DNA of 64,000 nt from Cellulomonas dongxiuzhuiae (GCF_018623035.1 NZ_CP076023.1:806001-870000); one strand, 5' to 3'. Positions 1 to 8,586 are shown, counted from the first letter of the stretch. Notes: generated by a model from the letters alone, not told the origin. Numbers and translations: made by a program.

Positions 1-2
1 CG

Positions 3-1898
3 CAGGACGGTCTGGTACCGCCGCTGCGCGCGACGACGGTGCGCGACCTGACGGACGGCCCGGCGGCCGCGGCGCTGGGTGCGGTGGTCTCGGGCCTGGT
101 GCGGGTGCCGCCGTCGGGTGCGGCGGCGGTGCGCGCGCTGGGCGTCGAGGAGCGCACGCTCGCGGAGGTCGTCGACGAGCTCCCGACGGGTGGCGACGTC
201 GACTGGCCGGCCCTGTACGACGCGCTGGACGTCGCGGCGCAGGACGCGACCGCGCGCGAGGGCCTGGCGTCCCTGCCGGTGCCGCTCGTGGACGGCCGGG
301 TGGTGCGCGGGCCGCGCGGCGTCGTGCTGCTGGACGACGACGTGACGGCCCTGGCGCCGCGGACGCTCGAGGCGCTGCGCGAGTGGGGCCTGCGGGTCGT
401 GGACCCGGCGGCGGTGCGTCCGCTGCTGACGCGGCTCGGCGCGCAGCGGGTGGACGCCGCGGGCCTGCTGGCGCACCCGGGCCTGCGGGCCGCGGTGCTG
501 GGCCAGGCGGACGACGACGACCTCGAGCACGCCGACGACGTGACCGCGGCGGTGCTGGACGTGGTGCGCGCGGCGGGCACGGTGCCACCGGACGCGGCGG
601 GCTTGCTCGGCCTGCTGACGCTCGACGCGGCGGACGGCGAGCCGGCCCCCGCGCACGGGCTGGTGCTGCCCGGCGGCCCGGCGGCGCGCCTGCTGGACGA
701 CCGGGTCCTCGCACCCGTCGCCGTGGACGTCGTCGAGCGCTGGGGGCGCGACGTCCTGGCGGCCGTGGGGGTGCGGGACGACCTGGTGGTGACGACCGTG
801 CCGGACGTCGTGGCGGGCGTGGTCCCGGACGACGACGGCGACGACGGCGCGTCGCTCGCGGCCGCGTCGCTGGACGGCTGGGCGCAGTACGTGGACGACC
901 TCGCGGACGTCCTGGACGTGGGCGCGTACTGCGGCGACGTCCCCGCGGTCGCGGACCTGGACGCGGTCGACGACGGGCGCTGGCCCGAGCTGCTGGTGCA
1001 CCTGGCGGGCACCCCGGCGCTGCGGGCGGCGCTCGTGACGCGGGTGCGCGGCGAGGGCGCGACGGCCACCGGCCCGTCGTACACGGCGTGGTGGCTGCGC
1101 ACGCGCGCGGGCCTGCCACTGCCCGACGTGTTCGCGCTGCCCGGGGCGGCGGGCCTGCCGGCGGCGCTCGTGCCGCCGTTGCCGGACGTGCTGGTGGGCC
1201 TGGACGCCGAGGTGCTGCGGGCGCTCGGCGGGGTCGGGTCGCTCGCGGACCTGCCGGCGACGCGGTGGCCGGCCGTGCTGGAGCGCCTGGGGCCGGTCGG
1301 GACGTCGGTGCCGCTCGACGTGGCCGGGCAGGTGTGGCGCGCGTGGGCGGCCGGTGCCGGGCCGGACGAGCCGCCCGCGGTGGTGGTGGCGCTGACGGCC
1401 CCGGGCGTGGCGCACGTCGTCGAGGACGCGGTCGTGGCCGACGACCCGCGGTGGTGGCAGCGCGCGGGTGCGGACGACGTGCCGGTCGTGCCCGTCCCCG
1501 CGGCGTCCGACGGCGACGCCCCGGGCCGGGTCGCCGACCTCCTGGACCTGCCGCTCGCGTCGTCGCAGGCGGACGAGGACGTCGCGGGCGACGGCGAGCC
1601 GGAGGACGTGCCCGACGCGCTGGTGGCGCTGCTGCCGGACGCCCCGACGGTGTGGTGGCGGCACGACGAGCTGCGCGTGGGCGGTGCGCCGGTCGGCTGG
1701 TGGGTGCTCGGTGCGGGCGCCGACGCGCAGGTCCACGCCGTGCACGTCGCCGGGCTGGCCGCGGGGCTCGCGTGGGCGACGGGCCGGTGGGGTGCGCGCG
1801 GCGCGGTCGAGGCGCTGCTGACGGACCCGGACGACGGCGACGCGGCGCTCGACCTCGTAATGGGAGGAATCGCCCAGCCGGGTACGAACTACCGATAA
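3..1898 (+). CDS. sacsin/Hsp90-like ATP-binding protein, C-terminal part (5' partial)
   Basis: The reading frame is open from the first complete codon at position 3, so the gene begins upstream of the window and only about 630 C-terminal residues are seen. The first internal GTG, at 39, is not a convincing start. The visible part is acidic, Ala/Leu/Val/Asp-rich and without membrane segments. Its style resembles the C-terminal portion of the roughly 1000-residue actinobacterial proteins annotated as sacsin N-terminal ATP-binding-like (GHKL/Hsp90-fold) proteins. The diagnostic ATPase domain would lie upstream and cannot be checked here, so the assignment rests on composition, length and the neighbouring CAP and DUF2530 genes. 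It ends 26 bases before the CAP-protein gene on the same strand. Confidence 0.5.
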   Translation, partial: QDGLVPPLRATTVRDLTDGPAAAALGAVVSGLVRVPPSGAAAVRALGVEERTLAEVVDELPTGGDVDWPALYDALDVAAQDATAREGLASLPVPLVDGRVVRGPRGVVLLDDDVTALAPRTLEALREWGLRVVDPAAVRPLLTRLGAQRVDAAGLLAHPGLRAAVLGQADDDDLEHADDVTAAVLDVVRAAGTVPPDAAGLLGLLTLDAADGEPAPAHGLVLPGGPAARLLDDRVLAPVAVDVVERWGRDVLAAVGVRDDLVVTTVPDVVAGVVPDDDGDDGASLAAASLDGWAQYVDDLADVLDVGAYCGDVPAVADLDAVDDGRWPELLVHLAGTPALRAALVTRVRGEGATATGPSYTAWWLRTRAGLPLPDVFALPGAAGLPAALVPPLPDVLVGLDAEVLRALGGVGSLADLPATRWPAVLERLGPVGTSVPLDVAGQVWRAWAAGAGPDEPPAVVVALTAPGVAHVVEDAVVADDPRWWQRAGADDVPVVPVPAASDGDAPGRVADLLDLPLASSQADEDVAGDGEPEDVPDALVALLPDAPTVWWRHDELRVGGAPVGWWVLGAGADAQVHAVHVAGLAAGLAWATGRWGARGAVEALLTDPDDGDAALDLVMGGIAQPGTNYR

Positions 1899-1924
1899 AG
1901 GTCACGTTCGGGTAACGTCCGCGT

Positions 1925-2704
1925 GTGCCCGTCGCCCGTCGCCGCGAGATCCGCCGCTGGCGGCAGCGTCGAGCCCACCGACGTCTCCGGGTGCGGCTGA
2001 TCGGGTCAGCGGGAGTCCTCGTCGTCGCGCTGGCGCTGATCCTGGTCGCTGCACCCGGCGCGTACGCCCCGGCCGAGCAGGTCACGGCCGCGTCGGCGGG
2101 GTCCGGCGACCTCGGCGACCGCCGGCAGGACGCGGCCTCGCGCGGGGCGGAGCGCAGCCCGGAGCCGGAGCCGACGACGCCGCTGCCGGCCACGAGCTCG
2201 GCGGTGCCCGAGACGACGCCCGAGCCGGTCCCGCCCACCACGCCCGCCGGCACCGCGGACGCCGCCCCGGACCCCGCGCCCGCCGCCCCGGCGCCGCAGC
2301 CGCAGGCGGCACCGGCCCAGCAGGCCGCGGCACCGTCGGACAAGGGTGCCGCCATGTCCGCCGAGATCGTCGCGCTCACCAACGCCGAGCGCGCGGCCGC
2401 CGGGCTCCCCACGTTCGCGGACTCGGCGTGCGCGACGCAGCAGGCCGCGGCGAGGGCGGCGCTGCTGGTGGCCGAGGGTCGCTTCGAGCACGACCCGCTG
2501 GGCCCGGTCCTCGAGGCGTGCTCGGCGCGCACCGTGGGGGAGAACCTGTCGCTCGGCTACGCGTCGGCGCAGGCCGCGGTCACGGGGTGGATGAAGTCGC
2601 CGGGGCACCGCGAGAACATCCTGCGGACGTCGTTCTCGCAGATCGGCGTCGCGTGCGCGCAGGGCAGCCGCGGGTGGCTGTGCGCGCAGGTGTTCCTGGG
2701 CTGA
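1925..2704 (+). CDS. membrane-anchored CAP (SCP/PR-1) domain protein
   Basis: A 259-residue protein starting at a GTG. Residues 1-24 are very rich in Arg, and a single membrane segment or uncleaved signal spans about 25-48. A Pro/Ala/Thr-rich wall-spanning linker runs from about 75 to 140. The CAP domain fills the C-terminus from about 145, opening with an EIVALTNAERAAAG helix. The conserved CAP residues are present: His189 in FEHD, Glu206 in GENLS, and His228 and Glu230 in SPGHRENIL. Bacterial CAP proteins are exported and their biochemical role is mostly unknown. This is the first of three CAP-type genes in the window. Confidence 0.88.
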   Translation: MPVARRREIRRWRQRRAHRRLRVRLIGSAGVLVVALALILVAAPGAYAPAEQVTAASAGSGDLGDRRQDAASRGAERSPEPEPTTPLPATSSAVPETTPEPVPPTTPAGTADAAPDPAPAAPAPQPQAAPAQQAAAPSDKGAAMSAEIVALTNAERAAAGLPTFADSACATQQAAARAALLVAEGRFEHDPLGPVLEACSARTVGENLSLGYASAQAAVTGWMKSPGHRENILRTSFSQIGVACAQGSRGWLCAQVFLG

Positions 2705-2744
2705 CGCGTCTTCCTGGGCAGCCGCGGCCTGGGCTGCCGCGGCG

Positions 2745-3035
2745 TCAGCCGCTGACGTCCTGGCGGCCCGGGCGGATCATCGCGCCCGTGCCGTCGGCGG
2801 ACAGGTGCCCGTTCCTGCGCGCCCACAGCACGCCGATGAGCCCGAGCACCGCACCTGCGGCGCACATGCACGGCCACCTGCCGGGGATCGCGCCCGTCAG
2901 CCACAGCACGCCCGTGACCAGCAGCGCGGCCGTCCACACTGCCGTACCGACGCCCATGACGCGCGCGAGGTCCACGTCGATCGGCGGGGGCGGCGTGCGC
3001 TGCGGGTGCATCAGGGTGGACAGGACGGTGGGCAC
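2745..3035 (-). CDS. DUF2530 small membrane protein
   Basis: A 96-residue protein with two hydrophobic segments, at about residues 27-48 and 55-71, and a short charged C-terminus. The pattern of an N-terminal PPPPIDVD stretch, two membrane helices and a WARRNG loop matches the small actinobacterial DUF2530 family, which has no known function. It is convergent with the CAP gene. In Mycobacterium tuberculosis the DUF2530 gene lies next to a MarR regulator and close to serC. Here those neighbours are found only after about 25 kb of polysaccharide genes. Confidence 0.75.
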   Translation of the reverse strand: MPTVLSTLMHPQRTPPPPIDVDLARVMGVGTAVWTAALLVTGVLWLTGAIPGRWPCMCAAGAVLGLIGVLWARRNGHLSADGTGAMIRPGRQDVSG

Positions 3036-3118
3036 GGTCCCGATGGTAGTGGCGGCGGCCGACGCCCTCGGCGCCGCGACGTCCTCGGTGCGGCAGCGGC
3101 GTCGGTGCAGCCGCGGCC

Positions 3119-3697
3119 TCAGTGCAGCAGCGCGGCCGCCAGCGTGTCGACGGCGGGCGCGAGCTCGTCGTACGACGCCCGGTAGACGGCGTCGGAGCCG
3201 CCGATGGGGTCGGCGACGTCGGTCGGGCCGGATCCGGCGACGTGCCGCACCCCCGCGGCCAGTGCCGGCAGCGCGCGGACCCGGGCGCCGGGCGTGCCAC
3301 CCGCGTCGTGAAGGGCCTGCGGGTCGACGTGCGCGACGAGCCGCGCGAGCTCGAGCAGCGTGAACGTGCGCCGCACCGCACCCGGCACCAGCTCGACGAT
3401 CTCGGAGCGGTGCGTGCGCGTCAGCGCGATGACGAGGTCCGCCTCGCGGATCAGGTCCGCGGTGAGCTGCCGGGCGGCGAACCCGTCGGTCTCGGCCCCC
3501 GCTGCGGCGACCAGCGGGATCATCGGCGCCGACACCGCGTGCCCCACGACCGCCCGCGTCCCGGCGGAGGACACCTGCACGTCAGTCCCCGCGAGGCGGG
3601 CTGCGAGCAGCCGCTCGACGGCGGGGGAGCGGCAGATGTTGCCGGTGCAGACGGCCAGGATCTGGGCAGGTGCGGGGGGCTCGGACACGGTCGTCAT
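3119..3697 (-). CDS. low-molecular-weight protein-tyrosine phosphatase (Wzb-like)
   Basis: A 192-residue protein of the arsenate-reductase-like LMW-PTP fold. The phosphate-binding loop CTGNICRS spans residues 17-24, giving nucleophile Cys17 and Arg23. A DP pair at 163-164 in VADPIGG supplies the probable general acid Asp163. In polysaccharide loci such phosphatases dephosphorylate the C-terminal tyrosine cluster of the Wzc-type kinase, and the intact kinase here lies 3 kb away at 6954. The gene points away from the polysaccharide operon and is preceded by a decayed kinase fragment on its own strand. That suggests it once followed a kinase gene. Confidence 0.9.
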   Translation of the reverse strand: MTTVSEPPAPAQILAVCTGNICRSPAVERLLAARLAGTDVQVSSAGTRAVVGHAVSAPMIPLVAAAGAETDGFAARQLTADLIREADLVIALTRTHRSEIVELVPGAVRRTFTLLELARLVAHVDPQALHDAGGTPGARVRALPALAAGVRHVAGSGPTDVADPIGGSDAVYRASYDELAPAVDTLAAALLH

Positions 3698-3826
3698 CCT
3701 GCCCGACCGTCACGCGGTGGCAGCGCGGCCGCGCCCGCACGTCACCCGACTGACCTGCCGACCACGTGCGCCGCGCCCTGTTTGTCGCCGATGCGTAGAC
3801 GCGCGGCGCCGGCGCGGGACGGACCC

Positions 3827-4010
3827 GTCGGCCAGCGTGCCGGCGGTGGAGTTGGCGACGGCGCTCGCGATGCGGGGGTCGGGGCTGGTGGCCCAGATGT
3901 TGATGAGCGAGCGCTGCTGCCGGGACTCCGCCGTCAGCGACCACGCGAGCTCGTCGGGCGTGGTCGGCAGGTCGAGGTGCGCGATGACGGGTTCGAGCAC
4001 GCGGGCTGTG
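3827..4010 (-). pseudogene. remnant of a Wzz/Wzc-type chain-length determinant N-terminal domain
   Basis: On the minus strand about 60 codons read VLEPVIAHLDL ... LTAESRQQRSLINIWATS ... AVANSTAGTLAD. This aligns residue for residue with 80-136 of the intact kinase at 6954 (VLAPVIDELAL ... VTAESPLNSSLINIGVKS ... ATANAIADQF). The frame has a stop about seven codons upstream of the homology. Downstream it runs into arginine-rich nonsense, so the rest of the Wzz domain and the whole kinase domain are gone. It lies immediately before the phosphatase gene and in the same orientation. It is therefore the debris of an older kinase gene paired with that phosphatase. Confidence 0.82.
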
Positions 4011-4239
4011 CGCAGTCATGCTCACACCCGATCTGTGGTCGCGCGAAGGGGTTCGTCGGGGATGTTCGGAGTGCCGCGGGCGAGGCACATCGGGGCGGGG
4101 TCGGGGGTGCGCGCGTCAGGGTGGTGTTCGTGCGTCATGCGGGGGGCGTCGTACCGGGCGGCTCGCCGATGGATAGGATCGCCGCCGGATGCGCCGGGCC
4201 CTATCGCCTGGTGACCGTGCCTCGAAGGGGGCTGCGAGC

Positions 4240-6189
4240 GTGGCTCATCCCGGTTGGGGACCGGAGTGGACGACGCAGCAGATCCCGGTGGTGCCCGAAT
4301 CGTCCGTAAAGCCACGTTCCTCGGGCGGGCGCCCCGCGAAGCGGCGGCGCGGGCGGCCCGCCCGCACGCCGTCACGACGACGACGGGGGCGTAGGCAGTT
4401 GTCGACGGTCGAGATGATGCGCGAGGCGCACCCGCGCCGCCGGGCGGTGTGGCTGACGGTGATCGGGCTGGCGTTCGTGCTCGGTGGGTCCGTGGCGTGG
4501 CTCGGGTGGTCCGCGATGGAGGCCCGCGACGCGCTGCTGGCGGCGCGCACCGAGGTCGGACAGCTGCAGGCCCAGGCCCGTGCCGGTGAGATCGACGACG
4601 CTCGGGCGACCCTGACGGACGTGCAGCGGCACGCGTCGCTGGCGCGGGAGCGGACGTCGGGTCCGCTGTGGGCCGTCGCGGGGGCGCTGCCGTGGGCAGG
4701 GCCCCACGTGGACGCCGTCCGCGCGGTGGCCGAGGCCGTCGACGAGCTCGCGACGCATGCGCTCCCGCCGCTGGTCGAGGCGACGGCTCTCGTCGACCCG
4801 GCGGCGCTGCGGCCGGTGAACGGTCGCGTGGACGTCCAGCCGCTCGCCGAGGTGGCGCCGCAGATCTCCGGCGCCGACACCGCCGTCCGCGCGTCGCTGC
4901 AGCGCATCGAGGACGTCGACACCGCTGGCCTGATCGACGCGGTGGCCGGGCCGGTCGCAGACCTGCGCGGGCAGCTCGCCGAGGTCGCCGCTGACACGGC
5001 GACGGCCTCACGGGCCGCCGCGCTCCTGCCGGCGATGCTCGGGATCGACGGTCCGCGGACCTACCTGGTGCTCGTGCAGAACAACGCAGAGCCTCGTGCG
5101 ACCGGCGGGATCGCAGGGGCCGTGCTGCTGCTGCGGGCCGTGGACGGGCGGCTCGAGGTGCTGGAGCAGCGTCGCGGCGGCGACCTGTCGGGTCTGGCGG
5201 AGCCCGTGGTCACCCTGAGCGACGCCGAGAAGGACCTCTTCGGCCCCTTGCTGGGCACGGACATGCGCGACGTGAACTTCACGCCGGACTTCCCGCGCTC
5301 GGCGCGGATCGCCCAGGCGGTCTGGGAGGCGCAGGTCGGTGGCTCCGTCGACGGGGTTCTCTCGGTCGACCCCGGGGCGTTGGCGCTGGTGCTGGGCGCG
5401 ACCGGCCCGATCATGCTGCCGGACGGCACCGAGCTCAACGCTGACAACGTGGTCCCGAGACTCCTCAACGAGGTGTATCTGGAGCTCGCGGACCCCGTCC
5501 TGCAGGACGAGTTCTTCGCTGCGACGGCAGCGGCGGTGTTCGGTGCCGTCTCGGGCGGGCAGGGCGACCCGGTCAGGGTCGTCGATGCCCTTGCTGAGGC
5601 GGCGCGGCGCGGGCGCCTCATGGTGTGGTCCGCCGACGAGGACGAGCAGGGGCGGCTGAGCGGGACGGTGCTGTCGGGCGAACTCCGGGGGCGCAGCGGG
5701 GACGACGCCGTGATCGGTCTGTACCTGAACGACGGGACCCAGGCAAAGCTCGGCTATTACCTTAACGTGGATGCTGAAGTCAAGGTTCTGGAGTGCCTGG
5801 CGGGTGGTGCACAACGTGTGCGGGTCAGCTCGACCTTCATGTACGCCCCGCCGGATGACGTCGTAGATCTTCCGCGCTACCTGCTGGGCCTGGACGGCAT
5901 CGTTCCCCTGGGCGACTTTCGAACAAACGTGCTGCTGTACGTCCCGGCCAAGGGCTCCTTGGAAGCGGTGCGGGTGAATAACGAGCCGGCGTCTCTGCAC
6001 GCCCAGATCCATGAGGGACTTGCCGTCGGCGCTCTGACCTGGACATTTACCCCTGGACAGGTGTATAAGATGGAAGCGGACATTACGACCGGCCCCGGGC
6101 AAAACGGCACAGTACAACTGCGTACATCGCCCTTGGCTACAGGTTTCGATCATGTTTCCGCGGTTTCAAAATGTGTCGAGGCGCGCTAG
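4240..6189 (+). CDS. DUF4012 domain membrane-anchored protein (copy 1)
   Basis: A protein of about 649 residues. The GTG at 4240 is preferred because GAAGGGGG sits eight bases upstream; an in-frame ATG at 4189 would add 17 residues. The N-terminus is strongly basic (Arg/Lys-rich), followed by one membrane helix, a helical stretch with the motif GALPWAGPHVDAVR, and the large extracellular DUF4012 domain. Hallmarks are GPRTYLVLVQNNAEPRATGG, FPRSARIAQAVW and GGSVDGVLSVDP. The function of DUF4012 is unknown, but it recurs in actinobacterial polysaccharide loci. A paralogue at 29951 shares every one of these motifs. From about 5740 onward codon usage shifts to A/T-ending codons, unlike the first three quarters of the gene. 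A surface protein with an LSATG tail follows 71 bases downstream. Confidence 0.88.
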   Translation: MAHPGWGPEWTTQQIPVVPESSVKPRSSGGRPAKRRRGRPARTPSRRRRGRRQLSTVEMMREAHPRRRAVWLTVIGLAFVLGGSVAWLGWSAMEARDALLAARTEVGQLQAQARAGEIDDARATLTDVQRHASLARERTSGPLWAVAGALPWAGPHVDAVRAVAEAVDELATHALPPLVEATALVDPAALRPVNGRVDVQPLAEVAPQISGADTAVRASLQRIEDVDTAGLIDAVAGPVADLRGQLAEVAADTATASRAAALLPAMLGIDGPRTYLVLVQNNAEPRATGGIAGAVLLLRAVDGRLEVLEQRRGGDLSGLAEPVVTLSDAEKDLFGPLLGTDMRDVNFTPDFPRSARIAQAVWEAQVGGSVDGVLSVDPGALALVLGATGPIMLPDGTELNADNVVPRLLNEVYLELADPVLQDEFFAATAAAVFGAVSGGQGDPVRVVDALAEAARRGRLMVWSADEDEQGRLSGTVLSGELRGRSGDDAVIGLYLNDGTQAKLGYYLNVDAEVKVLECLAGGAQRVRVSSTFMYAPPDDVVDLPRYLLGLDGIVPLGDFRTNVLLYVPAKGSLEAVRVNNEPASLHAQIHEGLAVGALTWTFTPGQVYKMEADITTGPGQNGTVQLRTSPLATGFDHVSAVSKCVEAR

Positions 6190-6260
6190 CCTCGCATTGC
6201 CGGCAGGAGACCACGCGTCACACTGCCGCACACCATGCAGACTTTTGGGGAGCTCAACGT

Positions 6261-6797
6261 ATGAAGATCAGTCGCACGGTCGCCACGGCCGTCATCGCAG
6301 GAGCGCTCGCGCTCGCGCCGACCGCCGCTTTCGCCTACGGCGCCGCGGACTACACGAACACCGGAACGGTGTCGGACACGACTCCGGCTGTGGGTGAGAG
6401 CTTCTCGATCACGGTCGTGGGACCGGGCAACACGCCGGTTGCCCTGACCATCACGAGCAATCCGGCTTCAATCCCGGACTCTGCGATCCAGATCGCTGGC
6501 ACGCGCTCGCTGACCAAGACCACCAACGCGGCTGGAACGGCGGTCTTCACCGTGACGCTCGCACAGGCTGCCACCTACACGGCTGTCGTGACCGACAGCG
6601 TCTCGGGTGAGGTTCTGAGCACTCAGACGTTCAGTGCGTCCGCTACTGCCGGGGGGGCCGCGGCTGCTTCCGGGGGGCAGTTGAGCGCCACGGGCTCGAA
6701 CGCGTTGCCGCTCGCGATGGGTGCCGGTGCGCTGCTGCTCGCGGGTGTAGGTGGCGTGGTCTACGCGAACAGGCGCCGCCAAGGCGCTGGCGTCTGA
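6261..6797 (+). CDS. secreted surface protein with LSATG sortase-like tail (copy 1)
   Basis: A 178-residue protein; the ATG at 6261 is preceded by GGGGAG at seven bases. An Ala-rich signal peptide ends near AAFAYG. The mature part is a beta-rich, Ig-like domain of about 100 residues with Thr/Val/Ser alternation (for example VGESFSITVVGPGNTPVALT). The C-terminus has a short Gly/Ala linker, then LSATGSN, a hydrophobic helix and the tail ANRRRQ. This is a classic wall-sorting arrangement with Ser in place of the Pro of LPXTG, close to the LAXTG signal used by actinobacterial class E sortases. No sortase gene is in the window. It pairs with the DUF4012 gene upstream, as the gene at 31898 does with its own. 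Confidence 0.8.
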   Translation: MKISRTVATAVIAGALALAPTAAFAYGAADYTNTGTVSDTTPAVGESFSITVVGPGNTPVALTITSNPASIPDSAIQIAGTRSLTKTTNAAGTAVFTVTLAQAATYTAVVTDSVSGEVLSTQTFSASATAGGAAAASGGQLSATGSNALPLAMGAGALLLAGVGGVVYANRRRQGAGV

Positions 6798-6830
6798 CGA
6801 GTCAGAGGGTGCGCAGACGCTCGCCCGTGA

Positions 6831-6866
6831 CGGAGGGCCCTCGCGCAACTGCGGGGGCCCTCTTCC
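6831..6866 (+). terminator. hairpin terminator after the surface-protein gene
   Basis: Arms GAGGGCCC and GGGCCCTC enclose a loop of about 14 bases and are followed by TTCC. It lies 34 bases after the stop codon at 6797 and separates the DUF4012/surface-protein pair from the kinase gene. Confidence 0.6.
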
Positions 6867-6953
6867 GTGGAACAGCCGCAACGGCTTCTAATGCTCCCTC
6901 ACCTGGTGACTCTACGTGGTGCAGTTCCGCTTGGCTGATCGATTGGAAGACTT

Positions 6954-8531
6954 GTGGATCTTAGGGACTATCTGGAAGTGGTCCGAAAGCACTGGCTCTC
7001 CACCGTCGCTATAGCAGCGTTTGGAGCGTCAGCGGCACTTGTGGGGAGCATTCTGACTACGCCCGTCTACGTATCGACGACACAACTCTACGTGTCCGTT
7101 CAGAGCGGTAGCACGACAAGTGACATGTTGCAGGGTGCCAATTTCACCCGCCAGCAGGTCTCGTCCTATGCCCGCCTCGTCACAAGCCCGTTGGTGCTCG
7201 CCCCCGTCATCGACGAACTGGCTCTTGATACGCGCGTAGACACGCTGGCGGCGCGGGTGACAGCCGAGTCCCCTCTTAACTCGTCCCTGATCAATATCGG
7301 CGTCAAGTCAGAATCCAGCGCGATGTCGGCGGCGACCGCAAACGCAATCGCGGACCAATTTCGCGCGGTGGTCAGCGAACTCGAGCGCCCGAATGACGGA
7401 GGGCCTTCCACTGTCAAGTTGACGGTAGTGCGGACTGCAGTCGCGCCTGAAGCTCCGACAGAGCCGAAGACAACAATTAATGTCCTCCTGGGCGGTCTGG
7501 TGGGTGCCGCCCTCGGGGCGTTGATTGCCCTACTTCGCAATCTGCTCGACACCCGAGTTCACGATAGTTCCGTTGCCTCTCAAATCGTCGACGCATCGGT
7601 CGTGGGAGTGATCGGCTTCGACAGTGACGCGGCGGATAGTCCGCTCATTGTACAGTCAGACCCGCACAGCCCCAGAGCCGAAGCATTTCGAAGACTTCGC
7701 ACAAATGTGCAGTTCCTGGGGGCTGGAGGGCGGCGAAAGTCGATCGTTGTTGCCTCGTCCTTGCCGGGCGAGGGTAAATCGACAACCTCAATCAATCTGG
7801 CCATCGCCCTGGCGGACGCCGGCGTCAGGGTCGCGTTAGTAGACGCCGACCTGAGGCGCCCCTCAGTCGCACGCTACCTAGGTATCGAAGGTTCTGCCGG
7901 CCTGACAACGGTACTGATAGGACGCGCAAAAGTGGGGGACGTCATCCAGCCATGGGGCAATGGCCTACTGGACGTGCTCCCCTCGGGCCAGATCCCTCCG
8001 AACCCGAGCGAGCTGCTCGGCTCGAAGCAGATGGCCCAAGTTGTGGCATGCCTCGAGGAGACGCACGACCTCGTCTTGATCGACACCCCGCCTCTGCTTC
8101 CCGTGACTGACGCAGCCGTGCTTGCCAAACTCGCAGGTGGAGCCCTCGTCGTTGTCGGCGCCGGCCGGGTGCGTCGCCAGCAGCTCAGTGAAGCCATAGC
8201 CGCATTGAACAGCGTCGACGCGCACGTGCTGGGCCTGGTCGTCAATCACGAACCGCGTCGTACTGGATCGGGCTATGACTACTATCGCTATGCTGAAATG
8301 TCCGGTCCGCAGAAGTCCGATGCGAGGCGGCATACGGGAAAGCGCAACCAGCGGGGCTGGGGCCGCCGAAACAGCGCGCCGGACACGAACCGTGTAGCTG
8401 GCATTGTCCCGCCGGGTGACGTAGGAACAGGTCACGCAGGGACAGCTTGGCCTCCGACGCAGCCGCTGGGCGGTGTCGACGCCGCCGGATCGAGTCCATC
8501 GCCAGCGCAGCACGCGCAAACCACTCACTGA
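6954..8531 (+). CDS. polysaccharide co-polymerase / tyrosine autokinase (Wzc-like BY-kinase)
   Basis: A 525-residue fusion. The Wzz chain-length domain runs from 1 to about 200, with membrane helices near 15-35 and 176-194. A BY-kinase ATPase domain spans about 235-435. Walker A is SSLPGEGKST (268-277), Walker A' is VALVDADLRRP (293-303) and Walker B is LVLIDTPP (373-380). A tyrosine cluster, YDYYRY at 441-446, is the likely autophosphorylation site and is followed by a disordered tail. In Wzx/Wzy systems this protein controls polymer length and export and cycles with an LMW-PTP, here the gene at 3119. It opens the polysaccharide operon. Its codon usage is markedly less GC-biased than the flanking genes, suggesting acquisition by transfer. 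Confidence 0.93.
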   Translation: MDLRDYLEVVRKHWLSTVAIAAFGASAALVGSILTTPVYVSTTQLYVSVQSGSTTSDMLQGANFTRQQVSSYARLVTSPLVLAPVIDELALDTRVDTLAARVTAESPLNSSLINIGVKSESSAMSAATANAIADQFRAVVSELERPNDGGPSTVKLTVVRTAVAPEAPTEPKTTINVLLGGLVGAALGALIALLRNLLDTRVHDSSVASQIVDASVVGVIGFDSDAADSPLIVQSDPHSPRAEAFRRLRTNVQFLGAGGRRKSIVVASSLPGEGKSTTSINLAIALADAGVRVALVDADLRRPSVARYLGIEGSAGLTTVLIGRAKVGDVIQPWGNGLLDVLPSGQIPPNPSELLGSKQMAQVVACLEETHDLVLIDTPPLLPVTDAAVLAKLAGGALVVVGAGRVRRQQLSEAIAALNSVDAHVLGLVVNHEPRRTGSGYDYYRYAEMSGPQKSDARRHTGKRNQRGWGRRNSAPDTNRVAGIVPPGDVGTGHAGTAWPPTQPLGGVDAAGSSPSPAQHAQTTH

Positions 8532-8586
8532 CGCGGATGGATGCGTTCAGGAGATGTGGAGCTCACTCTCACCAGGCGGCGCTGAT

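Noticed and set aside
383-1915. Long open frames overlapping the first gene, and many similar frames elsewhere (for example minus-strand 19919-21925, 24152-25927, 59294-62464)
   Set aside because: In very high-GC DNA the alternative frames stay open. Their translations are Arg/Gly/Ala or Arg/His/Asp monotones with no domains, and they overlap genes with clear motifs.
3710-4000. A 96-codon minus-strand frame as a functional gene
   Set aside because: Only its first 58 codons match a known domain (Wzz); the rest is Arg-rich nonsense and a stop lies upstream. It is reported as a pseudogene fragment.
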